Source: a bacterium (lineage in GTDB: Bacteria > Atribacterota > JS1 > SB-45 > 34-128). From it: 9,014 nt of DNA. The notes under the pieces were generated by a model that had not been told where the DNA came from, ran no database searches, and saw only the letters and a list, made by a program, of their open reading frames with translations. This document shows, in pieces, positions 1 to 6,037 of the stretch (the first letter of the stretch is position 1; each line of letters starts with the position of its first letter). Position numbers and translations under genes: made by a program. The stretch lies in the NCBI GenBank assembly GCA_018894595.1, contig JAHIPN010000327.1:1-9014 (forward strand), read 5' to 3'.

Positions 1-188
1 TAACCACTGGTAACTCTCTTAATGGTAACTCCTGGATTAGCCTGCTCAAATTCAGCAATATATCTATCTTCAATTTCCGTTCTATTCGGGTCTTCGTGAG
101 TCCAGAAAGTAATTTCCATGTTAGCAGCTGCATTAACTGTCATAGATAGAAGAAGTACAAAAAGAAAAATGGTAAATAACTTTTTCAT
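1..188 (-). CDS. ABC transporter substrate-binding protein (family 1, sugar type), N-terminal fragment
   Basis: The gene starts at ATG 188-186 and runs off the left edge, so only 62 complete codons are visible; such proteins are usually around 400-430 residues. Residues 1-22 form a signal peptide: K2-K3, a hydrophobic stretch over about residues 4-18, then an alanine run (A20-A22) suitable for signal peptidase I. No lipobox cysteine is present, so the protein is probably free in the periplasm. The mature start reads MEITFWTHEDPNRTEIED, followed by FEQANPGVTIKRV. The 'ITFW' opening and the later 'F(E)..NPGV.I' pattern are typical of family 1 extracellular solute-binding proteins, which deliver sugars or oligosaccharides to an ABC importer. 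A strong ribosome site, AAGGAGG at 198-204, sits 9 bases upstream. The 202-base gap to sbcC and the hairpin repeat inside it suggest a separate transcript. The exact substrate cannot be told. Confidence 0.85.
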   Translation of the reverse strand, partial: MKKLFTIFLFVLLLSMTVNAAANMEITFWTHEDPNRTEIEDRYIAEFEQANPGVTIKRVTSG

Positions 189-274
189 AGATACAAACCT
201 CCTTAAAAATTTTATATAGTAACTTTTTTCTTATTTCTCATTAACTAAATTCTTCCTTCACCTCCCTTCCCTTA

Positions 275-305
275 ACTTTGTCAGGGGACTGCCCTTTGAC
301 AAAGT
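275..305. repeat. Hairpin repeat, TGTCA/TGACA family, copy 1
   Basis: Perfect 9-bp inverted arms, ACTTTGTCA (275-283) and TGACAAAGT (297-305), flank a 13-base centre GGGGACTGCCCTT. The centre closely matches those at 5598-5626 and 7963-8007 (shared GGAC(T/G)G core), which marks a dispersed family rather than a chance palindrome. It lies in the untranslated leader region of the binding-protein gene, about 90 bases before its start codon. No T-run follows on either side, so it is not a convincing terminator. Confidence 0.75.
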
Positions 306-390
306 ACAATGGCTTTGCAAACTCAAACTTCCTGTATATTAATATATTCAACATCGCCTAACAAATTCCTGCTTAAAATATTATATTTTT

Positions 391-2979
391 TTAATTTTTT
401 ACAATCTCAAATCGGGAGCCGATTTCGGAAAGCTTGGTTACTTCAATTCTTACCGGGAAAGCATCCTTTAATGATTCCAAATGAGTGATGACCAATATTT
501 TATCAAAATCTTCACTTATAGATTGGATGGCCTGCACCAGGTTATCTATGCCTTCTTCATCCTGGGTACCAAACCCCTCATCCATGACCAGAGTCCGTAA
601 TTTAGTCCCTGCCCTTCTGGTCAGTAACTTTGATAGGGCTATCCTTAAAGAAAAATCTATCCGGAAAGATTCTCCCCCACTATACATTTCATAATCACGA
701 GTTCCTAATTCATCACTTATCTTGATATCTAAAGTCTCTTTTATGCCTCCACTCTTTAAATCTCGGAGAGATTCGATAGAAATTTGAGTGCTATTGTTAG
801 TTAGTTTTGCCAAAAGGTCATTGGCCTCTTCTTTTATTTCTGGTAAGACATTTTCGATAATCAATGCCTGAATTCCGTTTTTTCCAAAAGCCACAATTAG
901 TTTCTCGTAAATATTCTGCTCTTTCTTGCTTTTTTCTAACTCTTTATCTATTTCTTTCTTCTCTTTCCCCAATTTAAGACACTGGTCGAATTTGCTCTGA
1001 TACCCTCCCCTTTCTTCTAAAATTTTATCTTTAAGGGTCTGGTCAGAATTTAATACCTGTTCCTCTTGAACTAATTTTTCTTTCAGGGAAGGAAGTTCTT
1101 TTAATTCTACTCCTATTTTCTCTTTCTTCTTCTCCAAATCTTTCAAATTTGATTCTTTCTGTTGATAATTTTCGTTTAATTCGGATAGCCCGTCCCTTAA
1201 AGAATCAATCTTCTTCTCTGCCTCTTCTAATTTTGCTTTTTCCAGAGGGGCATTGCTTAATTCTTCAATCTTACGGTTAAGCTTGCGATGCCTTTCTTCA
1301 TCATAACCAATTTTTTTGATTTGTCCTTCAAATTCTTTTAATCTTTTCTGTTCTTCCGGGGCGTAATCTTTCTTCTGGATAGTTTTTTCTAATTTTTTAA
1401 TCTCTTCCTGCGAGCCAACCATCAGTTTTGCGGCTTGTTTAGATTCTTCCCGCTCAAAATGTGCCTTGCTTAACTTCTGCTGCCAGACATCTTTATCTTT
1501 CAATTTTTGGTTAATCTCTCTCCATTTTTCCGCTAATCTGTCTTTCTGTTTACTCGATTCCTCTGTTTCTTTTCTTAATTTCTCTATCTTTTTAAGATTT
1601 AAATTTATTTCTTTATTTAAATTGTCTTCAATCTTCCTCTTTCTCTCTGCGTTTAATTTTGTCTCACATAAAGGGCATTCTCCCTCCGGATTCTCTCTTA
1701 ACAGACGCAGTTTTTCTTGATTATCTTTATTGTCTTTTTCTAATCTTTCTATTTGATCTTTAATGCTGTTTATTTTTATATTAATCTCGCTGCCTTCTTT
1801 GCGAATTTCTTCTCTCTGCTCTTCGAGTAACTTTATCTCTTCCATCTTTTTTTCTAATTCCAAAACTTTAGTCCTGTTTTTTATCTCCTGCTCAGCCTTC
1901 ATCTTTAAATCTTTGTATCTATCTTGCTTATTTCTAATTTCTACCTCTAAATCTGCCCGCTCACTTTCTACCTTCCTCCCGGTAAGAATTTTATCTTCTT
2001 CTATTTTCCTGATTCTTTGGAGCTTCTGGCTAAATTCATTATTTTCGGCATTAAATTTCTGGTAATTTTTAAAATCATTTAAAACTTTTTCTTTTTGAGA
2101 AATTATTTTCTCGCAATCGATAATTTCTTTCTTTCTTGATTCAATCTGTTTTTGCCCCCGCACAATCTCTTGCTTCTGCTGTTCTATTCGGCCTTCCAAT
2201 TCTGCGCATTGTTCACTTTTATGTTTTAAGACATTTATTTCCTCTTTTAATTTACCCACTTTTACTTCTTCTGCCTTTATCTTCCGGGAAATTTCTTTAT
2301 AACTTTCGGACAATTCTTTTATCTTCTCTTTATAGAAATCAAGGTTAGCCGTTTCCTGATAGATATATTCCAATCTGCTTTCTTTAGTCATAATAATATT
2401 ATTAATCTCTTTAAGATGGGACTTGGCCAGATTAGCCAGTTCATCATAACGGGAAAGACCTAAAATCTCGGATAAAATTTCTTTCCTTTCCCGAGCGCTC
2501 TTTCGGCTAAATTCATCTATCCGTCCTTGAAGGATGAAAGCGGAATTGATAAAGGTCTGATAATCTATCCTCAGGGTTTTAGTAATTCTTTCCTGAGTTT
2601 TTCGAATGGAAGGACAGGTGAGAGAAATATAATCGTTATCCTCTTGATTAAAAACCTGAAATTCTAAACTGGAGCGAGAACTTTTTCCTGCAATAGAAAA
2701 AGCTCGAAGAATGCGGTATCTGTCTCCTTCTAAATCGAACATAAATTCCACCTGCATATCTTTCTGGCCTATCCGCAAAAGACTGTTATCAGCCTTTTTC
2801 TCCTGGCTGGCTTTTCTTCCTTCTCCCCATACTGCCCAGGTTAAAGCATCCAGAAGGGCAGATTTTCCCTGACCATTATTCCCCGAAAGACAGGCAATAT
2901 GAAATTGTTCAAAATCGAGAGGAGGAACATCTTCCCCATAACTTAAAAAATTTTTCAGGGCTAATTTTACCGGTATCAA
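391..2979 (-). CDS. sbcC: Exonuclease SbcC (Rad50-like SMC-type ATPase)
   Basis: This is the ATPase subunit of the SbcCD complex, which uses ATP to open DNA ends and hairpins for cleavage by SbcD and acts in double-strand-break processing. The N-terminal ATPase half has a Walker A motif GNNGQGKS (residues 33-40). A long, charged Glu/Lys-rich coiled coil follows (about 180-430 and 445-700), interrupted by the zinc hook CPLC (C435, C438) through which two SbcC molecules join. The C-terminal half has the signature SGGE (767-770), Walker B ending in D800-E801, and a switch histidine at H833 (ITHLES). All catalytic motifs are intact. At 862 aa it is shorter than E. coli SbcC (1048 aa) and near archaeal Rad50 in size. 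The start is TTG at 2979-2977: a TAA stop lies in frame two codons upstream (2985-2983), and AAAGGA precedes the TTG at good spacing. It follows sbcD by 18 bases, so the two are almost certainly co-transcribed. Confidence 0.96.
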   Translation of the reverse strand: MIPVKLALKNFLSYGEDVPPLDFEQFHIACLSGNNGQGKSALLDALTWAVWGEGRKASQEKKADNSLLRIGQKDMQVEFMFDLEGDRYRILRAFSIAGKSSRSSLEFQVFNQEDNDYISLTCPSIRKTQERITKTLRIDYQTFINSAFILQGRIDEFSRKSARERKEILSEILGLSRYDELANLAKSHLKEINNIIMTKESRLEYIYQETANLDFYKEKIKELSESYKEISRKIKAEEVKVGKLKEEINVLKHKSEQCAELEGRIEQQKQEIVRGQKQIESRKKEIIDCEKIISQKEKVLNDFKNYQKFNAENNEFSQKLQRIRKIEEDKILTGRKVESERADLEVEIRNKQDRYKDLKMKAEQEIKNRTKVLELEKKMEEIKLLEEQREEIRKEGSEINIKINSIKDQIERLEKDNKDNQEKLRLLRENPEGECPLCETKLNAERKRKIEDNLNKEINLNLKKIEKLRKETEESSKQKDRLAEKWREINQKLKDKDVWQQKLSKAHFEREESKQAAKLMVGSQEEIKKLEKTIQKKDYAPEEQKRLKEFEGQIKKIGYDEERHRKLNRKIEELSNAPLEKAKLEEAEKKIDSLRDGLSELNENYQQKESNLKDLEKKKEKIGVELKELPSLKEKLVQEEQVLNSDQTLKDKILEERGGYQSKFDQCLKLGKEKKEIDKELEKSKKEQNIYEKLIVAFGKNGIQALIIENVLPEIKEEANDLLAKLTNNSTQISIESLRDLKSGGIKETLDIKISDELGTRDYEMYSGGESFRIDFSLRIALSKLLTRRAGTKLRTLVMDEGFGTQDEEGIDNLVQAIQSISEDFDKILVITHLESLKDAFPVRIEVTKLSEIGSRFEIVKN

Positions 2980-2986
2980 TTTTTAA

Positions 2987-2993
2987 TCCTTTC
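2987..2993 (-). promoter_or_regulatory. Ribosome binding site fixing the TTG start of sbcC
   Basis: Read on the minus strand this is GAAAGGA, 7 bases before TTG at 2979-2977. With the in-frame TAA at 2985-2983 no upstream start is possible, and the next codons give the expected Rad50/SbcC N-terminus (MIPVKLALKNFLSYG). The site lies in the 18-base gap after the sbcD stop codon. Confidence 0.65.
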
Positions 2994-2997
2994 TTTT

Positions 2998-4221
2998 TTA
3001 TGTATTCTCTTCTAATTCTTGTTCCAATTTTTGGGCATAAGTTTTCAATTCCTCAGACAAAGGAACTAAATCGGAATTATTCTGAATATATTTATCCATA
3101 GCCTCCAACATCCCTAAATCTTCTGAAATTTCTGCCCTCTTAACCCGCTCTACCGGTTTAGATTTTTTGGCAATAGCTGTTACCAAAAAAGCTCCTTCCA
3201 AGGCAGAGTTTATCCTTTTAAAATCCAGTAAATCTTCTCTCTCTGCAGGCATAGTATAAAACACCCTCACCACTGACTCGGATAAATCATATTTTTCAAT
3301 TTCTCGTAATAAAATATTAGTAAGGTCTTGCTCTTCGCTAATTACCACATCTATGGTAATAAATTTTCGTGCAGGGAGAGGAATAAACTCATAAGAAGTT
3401 TTACCACCTTCAGTATTCACCAAACAAACCCCCTTGTCATCCTTCTCCTCACCAAAATTTATTCTTTCGATGCTTCCCGGATAGACTACCGGAGGATGAT
3501 TGTTAAGATTTAAATCCTGAAATTTATGGATATGACCCAAAGCTACATAATCAAATTTTTTTTGGGCTAATACTTGAGTGGAAAATACCGGGTCTCTCCC
3601 TATTATTGCCGACCTTTCTGAGCCGGAATAAGTTGCTTCTGCGGCAGCCAGGTGAGCAGCAAAAATCGCGGGAATACCAGGCTTCATCATCCGGGCACAT
3701 TCCTTAATCTTTTCACTCACTCTTTTCTGAATTTCTTTAGTAACCTCTTCATTGGTAAAATCTTTGTATTCTTCTTTGGCTAGAAAGAGATTCTTGGTAG
3801 GCCAGGGCAGACCAAAGATCTGAACCGGCCCTGCTTTAGTCTCAATATTAAATAACTCGGGCTCGGTTACCACTTTTACTCCGGAGACATTTAAAGTATC
3901 GAAGATATCTAAAGAAGTAGCTTTTCCAAAAGATACCGGGTTATCATGATTCCCATTTATCATTATCACCGGGATTTCGGCTTTACTTAGTCTATAAATC
4001 TGCCGGGCGAATTCACGTTGATGGGTAGGATTGGGATTGCTATTTTTGTAAGCATCACCGGTAAATATTACCAAATCCACCTTCTCTTCCAGAGCAATAT
4101 CAATGGCAAAACTAAAGCATTTTATAAAATCCTTTAATCTGGTATGTAAGCCAGTGGAAGAGTCTATCCGTCCATAATTTTCCATCCCTAAATGAATATC
4201 GGCTAGGTGAAGAAATTTCAT
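2998..4221 (-). CDS. sbcD: Exonuclease SbcD (Mre11-like metallophosphoesterase)
   Basis: This is the nuclease subunit of SbcCD, a two-metal (usually Mn) phosphoesterase that degrades double-stranded ends and cuts hairpins when driven by SbcC. All main metal and catalytic motifs are present: DIH (D8, H10), GDAY (D56), GNHD (N91, H92, D93), the conserved H190 in the 'AAHLA' stretch, and GHIH (H230, H232). The phosphoesterase core covers roughly residues 1-270; the rest is the capping and SbcC-binding region, ending in a charged helix rich in Glu and Leu. The length of 407 aa is normal. The start is ATG at 4221-4219, with GGAAAGG (4232-4238) on the minus strand about 10 bases upstream. It lies directly upstream of sbcC, and the intact motifs in both genes indicate a working complex. 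Confidence 0.96.
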   Translation of the reverse strand: MKFLHLADIHLGMENYGRIDSSTGLHTRLKDFIKCFSFAIDIALEEKVDLVIFTGDAYKNSNPNPTHQREFARQIYRLSKAEIPVIMINGNHDNPVSFGKATSLDIFDTLNVSGVKVVTEPELFNIETKAGPVQIFGLPWPTKNLFLAKEEYKDFTNEEVTKEIQKRVSEKIKECARMMKPGIPAIFAAHLAAAEATYSGSERSAIIGRDPVFSTQVLAQKKFDYVALGHIHKFQDLNLNNHPPVVYPGSIERINFGEEKDDKGVCLVNTEGGKTSYEFIPLPARKFITIDVVISEEQDLTNILLREIEKYDLSESVVRVFYTMPAEREDLLDFKRINSALEGAFLVTAIAKKSKPVERVKRAEISEDLGMLEAMDKYIQNNSDLVPLSEELKTYAQKLEQELEENT

Positions 4222-4304
4222 CCGGTTTTTACCTTTCCTATTTTCTTTAAGTCAAATTCGTTATATCTATCTAATCTTCTAAATTTGGAGGAATAATTTC
4301 TTTA

Positions 4305-4313
4305 ATTATAACA
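4305..4313 (-). promoter_or_regulatory. Candidate extended -10 promoter for sbcDC
   Basis: On the minus strand the sequence reads TGTTATAAT, a perfect extended -10 element, just after the stop codon of the flavoprotein gene and about 85 bases before the sbcD start. No good -35 hexamer lies 16-19 bases upstream (best CAAAGT), which is tolerable for an extended -10 promoter but leaves the call tentative in such AT-rich DNA. Read-through from the upstream flavoprotein gene is also possible. Confidence 0.4.
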
Positions 4314-4319
4314 CAAAGT

Positions 4320-5573
4320 TTAACGTAACTTTGCTGCGCTTTCGCCGGCCAGATATCCAGTGCTCCAACATTCCTGTAGATTATATCCCCCGGAAGGGCC
4401 GTCAAGGTCTAAAATTTCCCCGGCAAAATAAAGATTTTTAATCTTCTTAGAACACATAGTATTAGGCTCCACTTCCTTAAGGGCAATTCCCCCGCTGGTT
4501 ACCACCGACCACTTAAATCCTAACAAACCGGTGGGGGTCAACTCTAATTCTTTTAGCAGGTGAACTAATTTATTTCGTTCTTCCCGAGTCAGGTGATCCA
4601 CTTGCTTGCTCGGCTCTATAGCAGAAAGTTTTATAATTAGCGGTATCATCGACAAAGGCAATAATCCTTTCAATGAATTCTTAAACATTCTCCCTTTAAA
4701 TTTTTCAAAATCCCTCTGAATGCGTTTATCCAATTTCTTAAAATCCAGAGCTGGTTTTAAATCTAAGATCAATTTTACCGGACCATTCTTCAATAATTCA
4801 CCGATATTTTTACTCATATCCATAACGATAGGGCCACTCACTCCAAAGTGAGTAAAGAGCATCTCGCCAAAACGTTCATCCTGCTTCTTGCCTTTTTGAA
4901 ATAATTGAATAGAAACATTTTTAAGGGATAGACCCTGAAGTTCTTTCACCCATTTCTCAGAGGTCTTTACCGGATTAAGAGCAGGGGCAGGTGCGATTAC
5001 GGTGTGTCCCAATTGTTCAGCCCATCGGTAGCCGTCACCGGTAGAGCCGGTCTGAGGGTAAGATTTTCCTCCGGTACAGATAATAAATTTATCAGCAGTT
5101 ATCTGGCGGCCTCGAAGTAAAACCTGAGATATTTTTCCCTTCTCCTGTTTAAAACCGGTTACCTCGGCATTTAGCAAAATATTGACTTTTCCCTCCGCTA
5201 AATATTTTACAAGTGCATTTACTATATCCTGAGCATTACCCTCCTCCGGAAAGATTCTATCTCCCTGTTCTACCTTCCCTTTTACTCCTCGGGATTCAAA
5301 AAAATCAATCACCTCACGCGCTCCAAATAGAGCCAAAGCACTATAGAGAAAACGCCCATTCCTGCCGAACTTTTCAGCGAATTTTCTTATATCAAACTCG
5401 TTATGGGTAAAATTACAACGTCCCTTGCCGGTAATCAGCAATTTTTTACCCAGAGTCTCGTTCTTTTCGATTAAAACGACTTTTGCTCCCAATTCTGCTG
5501 CCCGACCAGCTGCCATCATCCCGGCTGCCCCTCCGCCTATTACGGCAATATCAAATAAGTTATTATCTTGCAT
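4320..5573 (-). CDS. HI0933/BaiN-family NAD(P)/FAD-dependent oxidoreductase
   Basis: A cytoplasmic flavoprotein of the HI0933 (YhiN, BaiN/RdsA) family. The N-terminus is a Rossmann FAD-binding fold with GGGAAG at residues 13-18 and the ribose-binding acid E36 at the end of the second strand. The family hallmark TGKGRCNFTHN follows at 48-58, then TGGKSYPQTGSTGDGY at 167-182, GVSGPIVMD in the middle domain, and the C-terminal FAD-contact motif around GEILDLDGPSGGYNLQ (385-400). At 417 aa it has the normal length and no sign of damage. The start is ATG at 5573-5571, preceded by AAGGA (5584-5588) with a 10-base spacer. Family members have been linked to bile-acid dehydroxylation in gut bacteria and to 'aminoacetone oxidase' in annotation, but most are uncharacterised, and nothing here identifies the substrate. 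It lies 98 bases upstream of sbcD on the same strand, but no functional link is evident. Confidence 0.93.
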   Translation of the reverse strand: MQDNNLFDIAVIGGGAAGMMAAGRAAELGAKVVLIEKNETLGKKLLITGKGRCNFTHNEFDIRKFAEKFGRNGRFLYSALALFGAREVIDFFESRGVKGKVEQGDRIFPEEGNAQDIVNALVKYLAEGKVNILLNAEVTGFKQEKGKISQVLLRGRQITADKFIICTGGKSYPQTGSTGDGYRWAEQLGHTVIAPAPALNPVKTSEKWVKELQGLSLKNVSIQLFQKGKKQDERFGEMLFTHFGVSGPIVMDMSKNIGELLKNGPVKLILDLKPALDFKKLDKRIQRDFEKFKGRMFKNSLKGLLPLSMIPLIIKLSAIEPSKQVDHLTREERNKLVHLLKELELTPTGLLGFKWSVVTSGGIALKEVEPNTMCSKKIKNLYFAGEILDLDGPSGGYNLQECWSTGYLAGESAAKLR

Positions 5574-5597
5574 AACAAGTACATCCTTCTTTCCCCG

Positions 5598-5626
5598 CGT
5601 GTCAAGGGGACGGTTCTTTTGACACG
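5598..5626. repeat. Hairpin repeat, TGTCA/TGACA family, copy 2
   Basis: Perfect 8-bp arms, CGTGTCAA (5598-5605) and TTGACACG (5619-5626), enclose GGGGACGGTTCTT. The centre aligns with GGGGACTGCCCTT of the copy at 275-305. The element lies in the leader of the flavoprotein gene, 25 bases upstream of its start codon and 9 bases upstream of its AAGGA ribosome site, so as RNA it would place a stable hairpin just ahead of the ribosome site. Confidence 0.78.
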
Positions 5627-5666
5627 ATTTTAAAAATTAAAACAAACTTTTAATTCATATTATATT

Positions 5667-5694
5667 ATAATATGGTTATTTCCCAAAAAGCCAA
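5667..5694 (-). promoter_or_regulatory. Candidate promoter for the flavoprotein gene
   Basis: On the minus strand TTGGCT (5689-5694, 4 of 6 to the -35 consensus) is followed after 16 bases by TATTAT (5667-5672, 5 of 6 to the -10 consensus). Transcription would start about 85 bases before the ATG, leaving copy 2 of the TGTCA hairpin in the untranslated leader. The region is very AT-rich, so chance matches are likely. Confidence 0.35.
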
Positions 5695-5735
5695 AAATAT
5701 TTTCAGTAAATTATGACTTTTTGGTTATAATTATG

Positions 5736-5761
5736 TTGTAGGGGCACAATGAATTGTGCCC
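5736..5761 (+). repeat. GTAGGGG-tagged palindrome, copy A
   Basis: The tag TTGTAGGGG runs into a perfect 9-bp inverted repeat, GGGCACAAT (5742-5750) and ATTGTGCCC (5753-5761), separated by GA. A second copy lies 29 bases downstream in opposite orientation. The arrangement of a short conserved tag plus a palindrome matches REP-like elements common in bacterial intergenic DNA. Orientation is assigned by the tag. Confidence 0.82.
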
Positions 5762-5790
5762 TCATCATATTATTACCTAATCTCTCTTGT

Positions 5791-5815
5791 GGGCACGATT
5801 CATCGTGCCCCTACA
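5791..5815 (-). repeat. GTAGGGG-tagged palindrome, copy B (inverted)
   Basis: Arms GGGCACGAT (5791-5799) and ATCGTGCCC (5802-5810) are followed by CTACA (5811-5815), the complement of the TGTAG tag. Read on the minus strand it matches copy A in all but two positions, and those two are opposite each other in the stem: an A-T pair in copy A is a G-C pair here. Copies A and B thus form a head-to-head pair similar in layout to paired REP units. Confidence 0.82.
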
Positions 5816-5824
5816 TTACTATTT

Positions 5825-5870
5825 TGTCATTCTCCCGCTCTCTGTCATTCCCGCGAAAGCGGGAATCTAG
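5825..5870 (+). repeat. ATTCCCGC/GCGGGAAT palindrome with a decayed half copy
   Basis: The intact unit (5843-5870) has 8-bp arms ATTCCCGC (5847-5854) and GCGGGAAT (5859-5866) closing a GAAA tetraloop, preceded by TGTC and followed by CTAG. Just before it, TGTCATTCTCCCGC (5825-5838) repeats the left half with one inserted T and no right arm, which looks like a truncated older copy. The sequence is a very widespread bacterial intergenic repeat, similar in its arms to the Neisseria dRS3 repeat. Confidence 0.82.
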
Positions 5871-5963
5871 ATTAACAAATTTATTTATTTTTTCGGTTGT
5901 AATCACATTATATAACTTTAAAACAATTAATTTTATACTGCGGCAAATCTTCAAAATTTCGTG

Positions 5964-5969
5964 TATAAT
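5964..5969 (+). promoter_or_regulatory. Candidate -10 element for the ABC-F gene
   Basis: A perfect TATAAT lies 68 bases before the ABC-F start codon and just upstream of the 8-bp tandem repeat. No clear -35 hexamer is present at 16-19 bases upstream (sequence there is around TGCGGCAA), so this rests on the -10 alone. If used, the tandem repeat would lie in the transcribed leader. Confidence 0.35.
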
Positions 5970-5978
5970 AGATTTGTT

Positions 5979-6018
5979 AATTAACCAATTAACCAGCTAA
6001 CCAACTAACGAATTAAGA
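5979..6018 (+). repeat. 8-bp tandem repeat in the ABC-F leader
   Basis: Five consecutive 8-base units read AATTAACC, AATTAACC, AGCTAACC, AACTAACG and AATTAAGA. The first two are identical and the others differ by one or two bases. The array ends 5 bases before the AGGAG ribosome site (6024-6028) of the ABC-F gene, and so lies where a change in unit number would alter leader length but not the reading frame. Confidence 0.75.
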
Positions 6019-6037
6019 TAAACAGGAGAAAATATTT

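Larger units (their letters stand above)
5574..6037. other. Divergent intergenic region rich in palindromic repeats
   Basis: This 464-base gap separates the divergently transcribed flavoprotein and ABC-F genes. From left to right it holds a TGTCA/TGACA hairpin (5598-5626), a candidate minus-strand promoter (5667-5694), an inverted pair of GTAGGGG-tagged palindromes (5736-5761 and 5791-5815), a decayed and an intact ATTCCCGC palindrome (5825-5870), a plus-strand -10-like TATAAT (5964-5969) and an 8-bp tandem repeat (5979-6018). The open frames crossing it translate the palindromes into low-complexity peptides, have no ribosome site, and are not taken as genes. Confidence 0.8.

Noticed and set aside
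335..346. Palindrome TATATTAATATA upstream of the binding-protein gene as an operator
   Set aside because: It is pure A/T in AT-rich DNA, has no flanking symmetry, and lies close to the sbcC 3' end; there is no evidence of regulator binding.
485..2348. Several plus-strand open frames antisense to sbcC
   Set aside because: They are Ser/Phe/Leu-rich mirror images of the Lys/Glu-rich coiled coil of SbcC, with no recognisable domain.
391..4221. sbcD-sbcC as part of a novel defence system
   Set aside because: Both proteins have standard architecture with intact motifs, and no defence genes, integrase or toxin lie next to them.
5683..5724. Inverted repeat CCAAAAAG/CTTTTTGG with a 26-base loop
   Set aside because: The arms are short, low in complexity and widely spaced, and similar matches are expected by chance.
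5726..5731. TATAAT as a plus-strand promoter for the ABC-F gene
   Set aside because: There is no -35 match, and it lies over 300 bases from the gene with several hairpins between.
5749..6000. An 83-codon plus-strand open frame in the divergent intergenic region
   Set aside because: It is a translation of the palindromic repeats (including the FPRKRESR stretch often produced by the ATTCCCGC repeat), has no ribosome site and overlaps the likely ABC-F promoter.
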